The notes under the pieces were generated by a model. The model made no database searches, was not told the origin of the DNA, and saw nothing but the letters and a program-made list of their open reading frames with translations. This document shows, in pieces, positions 8,455 through 17,085 of a stretch of DNA of 64,000 bases (position 1 is its first letter; each line of letters opens with the position of its first letter). Source of the DNA: Gimesia chilikensis (GTDB lineage: Bacteria > Planctomycetota > Planctomycetia > Planctomycetales > Planctomycetaceae); assembly GCF_008329715.1 (NCBI RefSeq), contig NZ_VTSR01000020.1:124001-188000 (forward strand), written 5' to 3'. The position numbers and the translations under genes were made by a program.

Positions 8455-8895
8455 ATGACCACACACGATCCTGAACCATCATCCCGTCGCATCAAAGGCA
8501 GAACGATTGTGATCAGCCTGTTGATCTTCGGGTTGGTGATGTCAGGATCATTGTATGTCTTTCAGGCCATCAACACCTATCCCTTCGCCGAAACTCAGCA
8601 GGCGCTGGCTCAGAAGTTCCCGAAGTCCCGCCCCCGCGTTGAAGGGGGACGACTCAAGGGAAAAGAGATCAACCCGCTCACCTTTCGGGTGACACTTGCG
8701 GTCGACTTCAATCCTAATGAGAACCAGTCCCGCATCGACGAGCTGGCGGATCAGGTGCTGCTCGTCGCCCGTGAGCATCTGAACCTCAACGAGTATGAAG
8801 TCGCCGAACTGCATTTCTATCAGCCGATCCCCGAACAGCAGATTCTGATGCGGGATCTCGAAATCGATCTGGCCGACTGGCAGAAACAGCACTGA
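8455..8895 (+). CDS. Hypothetical single-pass membrane protein
   Basis: I do not recognise this 146-aa protein. It has a cytoplasmic basic N-terminus (residues 1-16), one transmembrane helix (about 17-40) and a soluble C-terminal domain of about 100 residues with a mixed alpha/beta pattern, probably outside the cytoplasm. The domain has conserved-looking patches such as LTFRVTLAVDFNPNE and VAELHFYQPI. The gene starts 30 bp after leuA on the same strand, so co-transcription is plausible, but nothing links it to leucine synthesis. Confidence 0.7.
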   Translation: MTTHDPEPSSRRIKGRTIVISLLIFGLVMSGSLYVFQAINTYPFAETQQALAQKFPKSRPRVEGGRLKGKEINPLTFRVTLAVDFNPNENQSRIDELADQVLLVAREHLNLNEYEVAELHFYQPIPEQQILMRDLEIDLADWQKQH

Positions 8896-9056
8896 CGCTC
8901 GCGCAAGACCAGCGCCCACGCAACAGACAGGCCTGTCGAACCAACCGACACACCCCGGTTCCTGCCGCGTGATCGCTGTCCGTAACGGCTTATGAAAAAC
9001 AGCCTGAATCCCGCGGAAAAACGCATCTTTTAGATTTCTCACGAAAACATCTGGTT

Positions 9057-9071
9057 TGGCATAAACATTGC
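9057..9071 (+). promoter_or_regulatory. Sigma-54 (-24/-12) type promoter
   Basis: TGGCA (9057-9061) and TTGC (9068-9071) are spaced so that GG and GC are exactly 12 bp apart, as RpoN promoters require. A start point near 9083 would give a leader of about 250 nt before the glycosyltransferase at 9331. Enhancer-binding sites were not identified. Confidence 0.6.
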
Positions 9072-9111
9072 CTGTCTACCTGCTGCCTGCTAATCGTTTC
9101 TGTTGAGAAGC

Positions 9112-9171
9112 ATGAACTGCATTCGCTTTTCCGGGAACACGAAAATAATGGTTACCCTCCAGCCTGTGTGA
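9112..9171 (+). CDS. Possible 19-codon upstream ORF
   Basis: The frame starts with ATG at 9112 behind GAGAAG and ends TGA at 9169-9171. Its 3' third lies in the 5' arm of the long hairpin at 9147-9207. Translation through it would open that hairpin. The peptide is not recognisable, and it could be a chance frame. It is listed because of its position in the leader. Confidence 0.3.
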   Translation: MNCIRFSGNTKIMVTLQPV

Positions 9172-9207
9172 TGACGCCCGTCTTTATTGGCTGGAGGGTT
9201 AACCATT
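9147..9207 (+). promoter_or_regulatory. Long leader hairpin masking a Shine-Dalgarno sequence
   Basis: The arms 9147-9164 and 9189-9207 are complementary over 18 pairs with one bulged base and a loop of 24 nt. The 3' arm contains GGAGGG (9193-9198), placed 10 nt before the ATG of a 41-codon frame at 9209. No T-run follows, so this is unlikely to be a terminator. A role in controlling translation is inferred. Confidence 0.55.
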
Positions 9208-9208
9208 T

Positions 9209-9334
9209 ATGGCCTGCTTTATTCTGAGTTTCCCCGTTCGCGCCGCTTCCCTTCCGAAAGCTCCTGGCTCCGGCTATCATCGAACGTATCGTAAAGTGAC
9301 GAGGAAATTCCTGTTTCAACCTGAGCGGTCATGA
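9209..9334 (+). CDS. Possible 41-aa ORF translationally coupled to the glycosyltransferase
   Basis: An ATG at 9209 with GGAGGG ten bases upstream opens a 41-codon frame. Its stop TGA (9332-9334) overlaps the ATG (9331) of the next gene as ATGA. The peptide has a short hydrophobic start (ACFILSFPV) and a basic C-terminal half, with no recognised family. Because the downstream gene lacks a good ribosome binding site, coupled reinitiation is plausible. It may act only as a translational relay. Confidence 0.45.
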   Translation: MACFILSFPVRAASLPKAPGSGYHRTYRKVTRKFLFQPERS

Positions 9335-11091
9335 CTTCACTGCAACAGCAACTCCAGAACTCCAGAAGCTTCTGGCTGGTCATCAGCATCCTCCTGCTGT
9401 TCCAATTCTGTCTCGGCCTGTACTCAGCGCAAAAGCTGAGCGTCACGCACGACGAATACTGGCATCTGCCGGTCGGCCTGCTCACCTGGAAAACGGGACG
9501 CACCGACTTTGATCGACTCAACCCGCCCCTGATTCGCAACTGGGCGACTCTCCCCCTGTTATTCACGTCGGCCCAAACCGGCGATCCGGCGCACTCCTCC
9601 GATCCTGCCGACTATGGAGACGCGTTTCTCAAAGCGAATCCGGAAGATCATCACCACTATTACGTCCTCGGACGCGTGATGATTCTCATTCTGGCGGTTC
9701 TTTCAGGACTGCTGCTGGCAGTCTGGGCCCGCGAACTGTTTGGTCCCTGTGCGGCCTGTCTGGCAGTTTTTCTGTGGAGCATGAGCCCCAACGTCTTGGC
9801 GAATGCCGCTCTGGGAACGCAGGATCTGGCGATCGCGGGCTGCTTTCTGGCAACCTTGTATTGTGGCTGGAAATTCGCGTTTGCGGGATCCTGGAAGTGG
9901 GCGCTGATAACCGGCACCGTACTGGGGCTGGCCCAAATCACGAAATATACGGCCATTCTGCTCGTGCCTCTGTTGATCATGCAGTGGTTCCTGCTGCGAG
10001 TCAAAAACCCGGAAATCAAAACGGAGACTCCCGCGAAAGTCATAATCGGACGCTGGGTTGCCTTGCTGCTCATGTGCTGTCTGATCATGAACGCCGGCTA
10101 CCTGTTTCAGGGCAGCTTTCTGTCCGCAAGTACGTATCAGTTTCAGAGCTCGGAATTGAAACTTCTGAACCAGCTGCCTGCCCTGTTGCAGAGTCTCCCC
10201 CTGCCGCTGCCACGGGATTACCTTTTGGGTTTTGACCTGCAGCGGCATATCATGCAGCAGTCACACCCCACGTTTCTGGATCTGGAATGGCGGCTTACCG
10301 GCTTTCGCAGCTATTACATTTTTACTCTGCTGTATAAACTTCCCCACGGTGTCCAGTTGCTGTTGCTCCTGGCAGCCTGGCAGTGGTTTCAACAGCGGCG
10401 CACGACGCTGATGTCTCCCCGTGTTCTGGGCATGCTGTTAAGTCCGGTTGTGCTGCTGGTCGGCATTGCCAGTCTGTCGAATAATCAGCTCGGTCTGCGG
10501 TACATTCTGCCTGTGATTCCGTTTCTGTTTCTGCTGATCGCCCCCCTGGGAGAACTGATTGATCTGGAAAAACGGAAGGCCCTGGCACTCGCTCTGATCG
10601 TCGCCTGCGTGAGTCTCCCCTTCTCGCTCCGCTATGCACCGGATCACCTGGCGTACTTCAACGAATTCTCCGGCGGTCCCGAAAACGGCAGCTATCATCT
10701 CATCGATTCCAACATCGACTGGGGACAGGATTTCTATCGCCTCAAAGCGTATCTGGAACAACATCCGACAGATAACCTGGGGCTGGCGTATTTCGGTACG
10801 ATTCCCCCCTCAACCTTGGGAACTGCCTACCGGATTCCGCCGGAACTGCAGCCGCAACCGGGAACGTATGCGATCAGTGCCAGCCTGCTGCAGGGGCGCC
10901 CCTATTCGGTGCGTAAAGAGGATGGCAGTCGGCACAATCTCGGTACCGATGCCCTCGGCTATTTCCGCTTTTTTGAACCCAATCAACGGCTGGGATACTC
11001 CATCAACGTGTATGAGTTGACACCCGAAGACGTTTACCGCTGGCAGACTGCGGTCAACCAGGCGCGCATGGGGCTCATGCCCTCCAATTAA
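9331..11091 (+). CDS. Membrane glycosyltransferase, GT39/ArnT-like
   Basis: A 586-aa polytopic membrane protein of the GT-C type, which moves sugars from polyprenyl-phosphate donors to acceptors on the outer face of the inner membrane. After TM1 (about residues 14-34) comes THDEYWH, carrying the acidic pair expected in the first extracytoplasmic loop of GT-C enzymes. I count roughly ten to eleven TM segments up to about residue 430. A C-terminal extracytoplasmic domain with YFNEFSGGPENG and SNIDWGQD follows. Acceptor and sugar are unknown. The gene sits alone, convergent with mobA, and has a long leader with a sigma-54-like promoter and a hairpin. Confidence 0.8.
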   Translation: MTSLQQQLQNSRSFWLVISILLLFQFCLGLYSAQKLSVTHDEYWHLPVGLLTWKTGRTDFDRLNPPLIRNWATLPLLFTSAQTGDPAHSSDPADYGDAFLKANPEDHHHYYVLGRVMILILAVLSGLLLAVWARELFGPCAACLAVFLWSMSPNVLANAALGTQDLAIAGCFLATLYCGWKFAFAGSWKWALITGTVLGLAQITKYTAILLVPLLIMQWFLLRVKNPEIKTETPAKVIIGRWVALLLMCCLIMNAGYLFQGSFLSASTYQFQSSELKLLNQLPALLQSLPLPLPRDYLLGFDLQRHIMQQSHPTFLDLEWRLTGFRSYYIFTLLYKLPHGVQLLLLLAAWQWFQQRRTTLMSPRVLGMLLSPVVLLVGIASLSNNQLGLRYILPVIPFLFLLIAPLGELIDLEKRKALALALIVACVSLPFSLRYAPDHLAYFNEFSGGPENGSYHLIDSNIDWGQDFYRLKAYLEQHPTDNLGLAYFGTIPPSTLGTAYRIPPELQPQPGTYAISASLLQGRPYSVRKEDGSRHNLGTDALGYFRFFEPNQRLGYSINVYELTPEDVYRWQTAVNQARMGLMPSN

Positions 11092-11112
11092 ACGGACTGC
11101 CTGCTGGAATGC

Positions 11113-11763
11113 TCAGTCAGAAAACGGAAGTACTGTTGAATCCGTGATTTCCAGTTCGTTGAGCAGTGTCTGGTACTGAGCACGCGTATTGATATTTCGC
11201 AGGCTCCGCAGACCCGGGTCAATTTCCTGCAGTTCCGTCGTTTCCAGAAAGACAGAATCCACCTGCGCGACGAGGTCAATCGGGCGTCGTTTTCCCTGTG
11301 ACAACAGTTGTTGAATCGTCTCCAGCAGCGAGACGCGATAGACGGCCGCCAGCGGGTGCAGGCGGTCTCCTTCACGAACCATTGCCAGTTGGCTGTTTCC
11401 CAAACGGGTGCAGAGGCGTTCGATCATTGCTGTCTCTATCAGAGGCGTATCACAGCCCGATACAAACACGGCTTCGCATTTCCCGTGCAATGCTTCAAGT
11501 CCCTGTCCAATCGCCGCGAGAGGCCCTTCCAGCGGCTCTCGATCGAAATAAACGGGAACATCGGCAGGCAGTGTGGGAAGTTGTTGATCCGGGGAGGCCA
11601 TCACCGCTAGCGGACTGACAGAGGAGCCAATAATTCTCACCACGCGCTGCAGCATCACTTCCTGGCCCAGAGGCAGCAGGGCTTTAGGATAATTCATCCG
11701 CGAACTGGCACCACCACAGAGTACGATTCCGCCGATCTTCAATTCCGCGTTTGTGTTTGACAT
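11113..11763 (-). CDS. mobA: Molybdenum cofactor guanylyltransferase
   Basis: MobA transfers GMP from GTP to molybdopterin-Mo to make the bis-MGD cofactor. The 216-aa sequence opens with the nucleotidyltransferase signature GGIVLCGGASSRM followed by PKALLPLG (about residues 11-33). The acidic metal-binding segment VSGCDTPLI is near residue 100. The C-terminal part matches the family length. The gene is convergent with the glycosyltransferase, only 21 bp from its stop. A general NTP-transferase outside the Mo pathway is possible, but the GGxSxRM-PKA pattern favours MobA. Confidence 0.85.
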   Translation of the reverse strand: MSNTNAELKIGGIVLCGGASSRMNYPKALLPLGQEVMLQRVVRIIGSSVSPLAVMASPDQQLPTLPADVPVYFDREPLEGPLAAIGQGLEALHGKCEAVFVSGCDTPLIETAMIERLCTRLGNSQLAMVREGDRLHPLAAVYRVSLLETIQQLLSQGKRRPIDLVAQVDSVFLETTELQEIDPGLRSLRNINTRAQYQTLLNELEITDSTVLPFSD

Positions 11764-11840
11764 CTCAGCTCAAGTAATTTACAAACAAAAATGAAAGTCA
11801 CAGTTTAACAACTTCTCCTCTCAAGAAGCGATCCGAAATC

Positions 11841-12272
11841 ATGAGTGATCAGAATTCTGAACAGGAACCATGGTATCGCGATGGCCTGAATTTCACCTGT
11901 ACACAATGTGGAAACTGTTGCACGGGTGCGCCGGGAGTGGTCTGGGTCGATGATGCAGAAATCAAAGCGATAGCAGACTTAACGGGAAAATCGACGGGAG
12001 AAATTCTGTTAATGCACACGCGCCTTTACGCAGGCCGACGCACCTTAACGGAATATGCGAACGGGGATTGCACTTTCTTTGATCCGGAAAAACGTGGCTG
12101 CACAATTTATGAAGCACGTCCGGTGCAATGTCGCACCTGGCCTTTCTGGAATTCAAATCTGAAAGACAAAGCAAGTTGGGACTCTCTCTCTCCCGACTGC
12201 CCAGGTGCAGGTAAAGGTGCCTTCGTCAGCTTCGAAGAAATTCAAAAACGCTCTGAGCAGATCGACTTGTGA
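11841..12272 (+). CDS. YkgJ family cysteine-cluster protein
   Basis: A 143-aa soluble protein with the cysteine pattern of the YkgJ/UPF0153 family: CTQCGNCC near residue 20, then CTFFD and GCTIYEARPVQCRTWPFW (about residues 75-110). These cysteines are thought to bind zinc or an Fe-S cluster. The exact function is unknown for most members. It is divergent from mobA, with a 77-bp spacer. No operon partner is evident. Confidence 0.88.
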   Translation: MSDQNSEQEPWYRDGLNFTCTQCGNCCTGAPGVVWVDDAEIKAIADLTGKSTGEILLMHTRLYAGRRTLTEYANGDCTFFDPEKRGCTIYEARPVQCRTWPFWNSNLKDKASWDSLSPDCPGAGKGAFVSFEEIQKRSEQIDL

Positions 12273-12879
12273 TTCAGCAGCGTGTCGTAAGTCAGGTGAG
12301 AACTTTCCGTTTGTTCTGCGCACTGTTTTCACAACGACAACGCGCTGATTCGTAATGTTTTTCGATACCGTCTGACTCTCGATCGTCTGACGAATTCCAA
12401 TTTTTATCGCTTCAATAAGTAACGGTTGAGCAAGACTTTGGAACGTCGAAAACGACTTGTTCTGCTCACAGAGGGCATTTTTTTTCATTTAACTTCGAAG
12501 TTTGTCAAAAAATCTTACAGTCTGGATATAGGGACTATAACGAAGTTACGAATCCTGGTTCCGGGGTTCTGATCCGGAAGCACCTCTATTCCTATCCTGT
12601 TTTCCAGATTACACTTAAGATCGTCTCCCCAGCTCATTTTCCGTCAAAATCCCCTGCAGATGCGGTTTTGGCTTTTGACAGTTGAACAGTGTCTCCCTGT
12701 CCAAGAACCAGGCGCGAAACCCCTGCGCTGAAAGATCGGTCTTGACTTACTGTTCAATTGTGGGAAATAATCTATTGTGACACTAAGTCGTGTAACCCAT
12801 TACAGTTGAGACGGCTCTCGAGTGCCCAGCGGAAGGGCGTAGCTGTCCGACGGCTTCTCAAAATTGGGAGAACCCAGTC
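12273..12879. other. Intergenic region upstream of the HU gene
   Basis: I see no convincing gene in this 607-bp gap. It holds a perfect 12-bp palindrome (AACTTCGAAGTT, 12491-12502). There is also a separated 9-bp inverted repeat, TTGAACAGT at 12682-12690 and ACTGTTCAA at 12749-12757. A possible -35 element TTGACT lies at 12742-12747 ahead of an A/T-rich stretch. The HU promoter is probably near 12740-12775. Confidence 0.4.
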
Positions 12880-13350
12880 GTGACGAAAAAAGAGATTGTC
12901 AAAGTGATTTCGGAAGAGATTGGTCTGACACAACTCAAGACAAAAGAGATTGTGCAAAAAACGTTCGATGCGATTGTCGATACACTCGTCACCGACAAAC
13001 GAATCGAGCTCCGCAATTTTGGCGTTTTCGAAGTCAAAAAGCGGGCGGCCCGTAAAGCCAGAAATCCAAGAACAGGCGAACGCGTCGACGTGGAGGAGAA
13101 ATACGTCGTCACATTCAAGCCTGGTAAGGAAATGGAAAAACGTGTACGCGACCTGGAAGAAGAAGCAGCCAAGCTCAAAGCGGCCGCTGCCTCCCAACCA
13201 CCGGTAAGCAGTCCACCTGCGGCGTCAACACCACCGCAGCAGACTCCTCCACCGTCGTCGGCACCACCCAGTCCCGGTACGACACCAGGGTCCCCTCAAG
13301 TAGGAAGCTACAACAATTCCTACCCGTCGGGTACGCAGCATACACCTTAA
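12880..13350 (+). CDS. HU family DNA-binding protein with Pro/Ser-rich C-terminal tail
   Basis: HU proteins bend and compact DNA as dimers. Residues 1-90 are a complete HU fold: the [13 protein letters not shown] helix, the [21 protein letters not shown] beta-arm with the conserved Arg-Asn-Pro, and VTFKPGKEM. The start is GTG at 12880 behind GGGAG. The protein continues past the normal end. A short helical stretch ([15 protein letters not shown], about 91-107) is followed by a Pro/Ser/Thr-rich tail up to residue 156 with no Lys and almost no charge, which is unusual. A strong terminator follows, so the gene is monocistronic. IHF-type members share the fold, so the partner and site specificity are not certain. 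Confidence 0.92.
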   Translation: MTKKEIVKVISEEIGLTQLKTKEIVQKTFDAIVDTLVTDKRIELRNFGVFEVKKRAARKARNPRTGERVDVEEKYVVTFKPGKEMEKRVRDLEEEAAKLKAAAASQPPVSSPPAASTPPQQTPPPSSAPPSPGTTPGSPQVGSYNNSYPSGTQHTP

Positions 13351-13402
13351 GCCTTTTTCTTAAAGACCTTATTGTGGAAAGTACTGGTATGAGTTTTCTC
13401 AT

Positions 13403-13445
13403 AACCGGTCTGATTTGATGGTACATCAACAGACCGGTTTTTTTA
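13403..13445 (+). terminator. Intrinsic terminator after the HU gene
   Basis: An outer 10-bp stem AACCGGTCTG/CAGACCGGTT (13403-13412, 13430-13439) and an inner 6-bp stem TTGATG/CATCAA (13415-13420, 13424-13429) are followed by a T-run. Confidence 0.92.
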
Positions 13446-13781
13446 TGCCCCTTACTACCTGATCTCACCTCTCTCAGCGTCTGATGAACGGTTATTCCGT
13501 ATCAGAGGCCCTTTTCAGCCCTCAATGGCCCGATTACCAAAATAATTGGAATAATCCGCATTTTTTACCAAAGTCACCTGATCCGGTTGTCGATAAAACG
13601 ATCTAGAGGAGAATAAAAGCGGTATTTATAATCATATCTCTCCACTCTCCTCCCTTCACATTTCAGCACTTTAACCCCTTCGATATCGGTTTGATGCCTT
13701 GATTTCAATGGATTGAATTAAGGGATCTCTGCCTGGGATCAATACCAGCAAATATGGCACGACCATATCATGGAGAAGAAA
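13446..13781. other. Intergenic region before a small lipoprotein
   Basis: This stretch is A/T-rich with no protein-like frame. It presumably holds the promoter of the gene at 13782. I see no repeat or RNA gene. Confidence 0.4.
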
Positions 13782-14000
13782 ATGCGTAAGTTCCTTTTGG
13801 CCAGCATGTTAATTGCAGTATCGCTCACTCAGGTCGGATGTGTGGTTCCTATCTACTCATCTTCACGTGATGACCGTACTCGTCAATTAATCTTCCAGTC
13901 TGAAAGTATGCGTCACATCCCAAAGATCTGGGAACGTATCTGGGGACTGGATATGCCTGACGTAGCCACGCCATACCGAACACATGGTGGTGTCATTTAA
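13782..14000 (+). CDS. Small putative lipoprotein
   Basis: A 72-aa protein with a positively charged start (MRKF), a hydrophobic core and VGC at about residues 18-20, a lipobox-like site although Gln at -3 is not canonical. I start it at 13782, not the ATG four codons earlier, because GGAG then sits six bases upstream. The mature part (about 52 aa) has Ser/Arg/Asp-rich and Trp-containing segments (IWERIWGLDMPD) and no known domain. It is monocistronic, with its own terminator at 14077-14106. The function is unknown. Confidence 0.7.
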   Translation: MRKFLLASMLIAVSLTQVGCVVPIYSSSRDDRTRQLIFQSESMRHIPKIWERIWGLDMPDVATPYRTHGGVI

Positions 14001-14076
14001 CGCATCCTCCCGGGGTCATTCCGCTTGCCCGGGCGCAAACGGATCCGTTGAACAGTTGACGCTTCAGACATCAATG

Positions 14077-14116
14077 CAGCTGCCGTTATTCTCATTTCGG
14101 CAGCTGTTTCGCTTTT
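14077..14116 (+). terminator. Intrinsic terminator after the small lipoprotein gene
   Basis: A 9-bp stem CAGCTGCCG/CGGCAGCTG (14077-14085, 14098-14106) with a 12-nt loop and the T-rich tail TTTCGCTTTT. Confidence 0.8.
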
Positions 14117-14173
14117 ACCAGTTCGCTATTTACGCCTCGCTCTAACTGGTTCTCTCCCGTCGGTAACGCTAAG

Positions 14174-14287
14174 ATGTCACTCAGTAGATCCACGTTGATC
14201 TGCGTCTTGAGTGCCCTGGTAATACCAGCCGACTTTCATGCCCGGCGATTGACGGGGCACGCTCTATTTCAATCCAGACTTCAATAG
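14174..14287 (+). CDS. Possible 37-aa ORF directly upstream of pyrD
   Basis: ATG at 14174 opens a frame with a hydrophobic core (LICVLSALVIPA) and ends TAG at 14285-14287, immediately before an in-frame pyrD ATG at 14288. The ribosome binding site is poor. It may be a leader frame coupled to pyrD or a chance ORF. It shows no obvious pyrimidine-sensing design. Confidence 0.25.
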   Translation: MSLSRSTLICVLSALVIPADFHARRLTGHALFQSRLQ

Positions 14288-14323
14288 ATGAGACAGCCCC
14301 CAGCTGTCCCGGATAACGACTCG

Positions 14324-15256
14324 ATGAACGCCCCGACCCAAACGGATCTGTTATCAGTTACGCTGAACCGTCTCCAGCTCAAAAACCCGATCCTGGTCGC
14401 CTCTGGTACATTTGGGTATGCACGTGAAATGCAACCCTTCCTCGATTTCTCCCGACTGGGAGGCATCATCCCCAAAACCATCACGACAGAGCCGCGGATT
14501 GGAAATGCGCCCCCCCGCACCGTTGAAACGAGTGCCGGCCTGCTGAACTCAATCGGGCTGGATAACGACGGCATCGATCTCTTCCTCGAGAAACATCTCA
14601 ACTACCTCGCATCGCTGGAAACCGCGCTGATTGTGAACATCGCCGGCCGCTCGATCGACGAAATGGCCCGGATGGCAGAACGGCTGAATGCCTTTCCGGA
14701 TCAGATCACGGCCCTGGAGCTGAACATTTCCTGCCCCAATGTGAGTGGCGGTGTCGATTTCGGCACACAGCCCGAGCTGACCGAGCAGATGCTCAAACAG
14801 GTAACCGAGAGCTGTGAGTTACCCGTGATTGCCAAGCTGACCCCCAACGTCACCAGCGTGGTCGACATTGCCCAGGCAGCGAAAGCAGGGGGCGCTGATG
14901 CCGTTTCCCTGATCAATACCGTTCAGGGAACGGCCATCGACTGGCGTCGCCGCAAACCGATTCTGGGGGGCGTCTTCGGCGGACTGAGCGGCCCTGCCAT
15001 CAAACCGGTGGCCTTACGCGTCGTCTGCCAGGTGGCCCGGGCCGTGGATATTCCCATCATCGGCGTGGGTGGCATCTCCAATATCGACGATGTCATGGAA
15101 TTCATCGTCGCGGGTGCCTCGGCCGTCCAGATCGGAACCGCCAACTTCTACAATCCGGGGCTCGCAACTCAGCTGGTCACGGAACTGGAACAGAATCTGA
15201 TCGCGGAAAACTGCTCACAGGTCAGCGAACTCGTGGGCACGCTGGTGTATCCATAA
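14324..15256 (+). CDS. pyrD: Dihydroorotate dehydrogenase, class 1 type, catalytic subunit
   Basis: The enzyme oxidises dihydroorotate to orotate in pyrimidine synthesis using FMN. The 310-aa protein shows [12 protein letters not shown], the [12 protein letters not shown] segment with a Cys as in cytosolic class 1 enzymes (class 2 uses Ser), and the FMN phosphate-binding [14 protein letters not shown] and [12 protein letters not shown]. This is the 1B pattern, which normally pairs with PyrK, but no pyrK is adjacent. I place the start at 14324 where the conserved region begins. An in-frame ATG at 14288 right after a short ORF is an alternative. trpS follows 73 bp downstream. Confidence 0.92.
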   Translation: MNAPTQTDLLSVTLNRLQLKNPILVASGTFGYAREMQPFLDFSRLGGIIPKTITTEPRIGNAPPRTVETSAGLLNSIGLDNDGIDLFLEKHLNYLASLETALIVNIAGRSIDEMARMAERLNAFPDQITALELNISCPNVSGGVDFGTQPELTEQMLKQVTESCELPVIAKLTPNVTSVVDIAQAAKAGGADAVSLINTVQGTAIDWRRRKPILGGVFGGLSGPAIKPVALRVVCQVARAVDIPIIGVGGISNIDDVMEFIVAGASAVQIGTANFYNPGLATQLVTELEQNLIAENCSQVSELVGTLVYP

Positions 15257-15329
15257 TACTGGCACAGTCTCACACATCGTAGCCTGACCATCCACAATCG
15301 AATTTTAAAGCGACAAAGAGAATAAACTC

Positions 15330-16310
15330 ATGCGAGTGTTATCGGGAATTCAACCCACGGGCCGCTTCCACTGGGGGAATTATTTCGGGGCCATCAAGCA
15401 GTATATTGACCTGCAGGACAACGACCAGGCATTCTACTTTATTGCCGACCTGCACGCCCTGACGACCATTCGCGATGCCGAACAACTAAGACAGAACACC
15501 ATTGATGCGGCCCTGGACCTGCTGGCATTAGGACTGGATCCCAAACAGGCGACGCTGTTCCGGCAGTCGGACATCCCCGAAGTCACCAGCCTGACCTGGA
15601 TTCTGATGACGATCACCCAGATGAGTCTGCTGGAAAAATGTCACGCCTACAAAGACAAAAAGGCCAAGGGGATCGCTGCGGACGCCGGGCTGTTTACATA
15701 CCCGGTGCTGATGGCAGCGGATATTCTGCTGTATGACAGCGACCTGGTTCCAGTAGGCCAGGATCAGATTCAGCACATCGAAGTCACCCGCGATCTGGCC
15801 CAGCGGTTCAACATGCTGTTTGGCGAAACCCTGACACTGCCGAACTCCCGCACGCTGGATACCTCGGCCAAAGTACCTGGTACGGACGGTGAGAAGATGT
15901 CCAAGAGTTATGGAAACGTGATCGAGATCTTCGAAACACCCAAGAAACAGCGCAAGAAAGTCATGTCGATCAAAACGGATTCCGCAGCCCTGGAAGATCC
16001 CAAAGATCCGGACAACTGTGCCGTGTTTGCCCTGTACCAGCTTTTTGCTGACGAGACTCAGCAGGCAGAGCTGGCAGCCCGCTATCGTGCCGGCGGCATG
16101 GGTTATGGCGAAGCCAAACAGGCAGTCCACGATGCGGCTCTGGAATACTTCGGGGAAGCCCGGGAACGCCGCGAACAGCTGGCCGCCGACCTTGATACCG
16201 TCCACGACATTCTCGCGGAAGGGGCCCGGAAAGCGCGGGAAAAAGGGAAAGAAGTTCTGGAGCGGGTACAGTCTGCCTGCGGCCTGGGAACCAGTCACCT
16301 GTCGAAATGA
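15330..16310 (+). CDS. trpS: Tryptophanyl-tRNA synthetase
   Basis: This class Ic aminoacyl-tRNA synthetase charges tRNA-Trp. The 326-aa protein has the HIGH-type motif in [13 protein letters not shown] (about residues 9-21) and [10 protein letters not shown] (about 190-199). The [18 protein letters not shown] segment of the active site is also present. Length and start fit the bacterial family. It is followed after 10 bp by a membrane-protein gene, so the two are probably co-transcribed. Confidence 0.96.
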   Translation: MRVLSGIQPTGRFHWGNYFGAIKQYIDLQDNDQAFYFIADLHALTTIRDAEQLRQNTIDAALDLLALGLDPKQATLFRQSDIPEVTSLTWILMTITQMSLLEKCHAYKDKKAKGIAADAGLFTYPVLMAADILLYDSDLVPVGQDQIQHIEVTRDLAQRFNMLFGETLTLPNSRTLDTSAKVPGTDGEKMSKSYGNVIEIFETPKKQRKKVMSIKTDSAALEDPKDPDNCAVFALYQLFADETQQAELAARYRAGGMGYGEAKQAVHDAALEYFGEARERREQLAADLDTVHDILAEGARKAREKGKEVLERVQSACGLGTSHLSK

Positions 16311-16320
16311 AAAGAGTCGC

Positions 16321-16995
16321 ATGTCGGATCCAACTTCAGAAGTACAATCTGAATCGCCGGGGTCCAGAACGGGCTTCCTTTCCTGGTTGATCATCAGCCT
16401 GGTTTTGATGACGGCACTTTCGCTGCTGGCCGTCCATCTGCCCGAACGGCTCAAACTGATTCTGGTTTACGCCGTCGTCTATGGACTGGTGGCCGGAGCG
16501 ATGCTCTCGACCCTCGCCGTGAAAACGGGACTGACCGTGACACGCGCGATTTTGCTGACGATCGTGATTCTGACCATCGCCGGACAGGGCCTGGTGCTCT
16601 ACCTGTCTCATCAACGATACCAGGCAGCGACTCTCCGACAGTTCAAACTGGATCAGACGACGCTGGTCATCGACCGGATGTTCGCGACGGGAGAACCTCC
16701 CGAGGATCCGCAGGCCCGGAAAGAGTATGATCAGGTCTTGGAACAGTTCCAGGCGGCGAAGAAGGAACGCCAGGAGAAGAAGGAGCATCTGCTCAAAATC
16801 TCCTCGTATCTCGAACATCGGATTTCCCCGGTGGCGCAACTGAACGCCCCCTGGCCCCTGCTCTTCTGGCTGGTGGAACTGACGCTGTGCTGTGTGGCTG
16901 CGGTCTGGGCCAGCCGTCAGGTCACCCAACCTGCAGCTCTTGACTCCCAGCCAACAGAGACCGCTCAGACAGACCAGGAATCGACAGAGAGTTGA
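16321..16995 (+). CDS. Hypothetical four-helix membrane protein
   Basis: I do not recognise this 224-aa protein. Hydrophobic helices lie at about residues 20-40, 46-67, 76-96 and 178-198. Between the third and fourth is a charged, probably helical region (about 100-170) rich in Lys/Glu/Gln, which could be a coiled coil. The C-terminal tail is polar. The start is set at 16321, where AAAAGAG precedes the ATG. The frame is open further upstream only as a shadow of trpS. The gene starts 10 bp after trpS, suggesting one transcript. Confidence 0.7.
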   Translation: MSDPTSEVQSESPGSRTGFLSWLIISLVLMTALSLLAVHLPERLKLILVYAVVYGLVAGAMLSTLAVKTGLTVTRAILLTIVILTIAGQGLVLYLSHQRYQAATLRQFKLDQTTLVIDRMFATGEPPEDPQARKEYDQVLEQFQAAKKERQEKKEHLLKISSYLEHRISPVAQLNAPWPLLFWLVELTLCCVAAVWASRQVTQPAALDSQPTETAQTDQESTES

Positions 16996-17085
16996 ACCTC
17001 ATCCCGCGTCGTGCTACTTTGATAGAGAGAAAAACGACTGCCTTCCTGCGATCTGCTGTCCCCAACCTGACAAAGGTTCGACCCC

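Noticed and set aside
12153-12488. Minus-strand frame of 111 codons overlapping the YkgJ-type gene
   Set aside because: It lies partly antisense to a certain gene and has no recognisable pattern or ribosome site.
16018-16320. Upstream extension of the four-helix membrane protein frame
   Set aside because: It overlaps the end of trpS in another frame; ATG at 16321 has a ribosome site.
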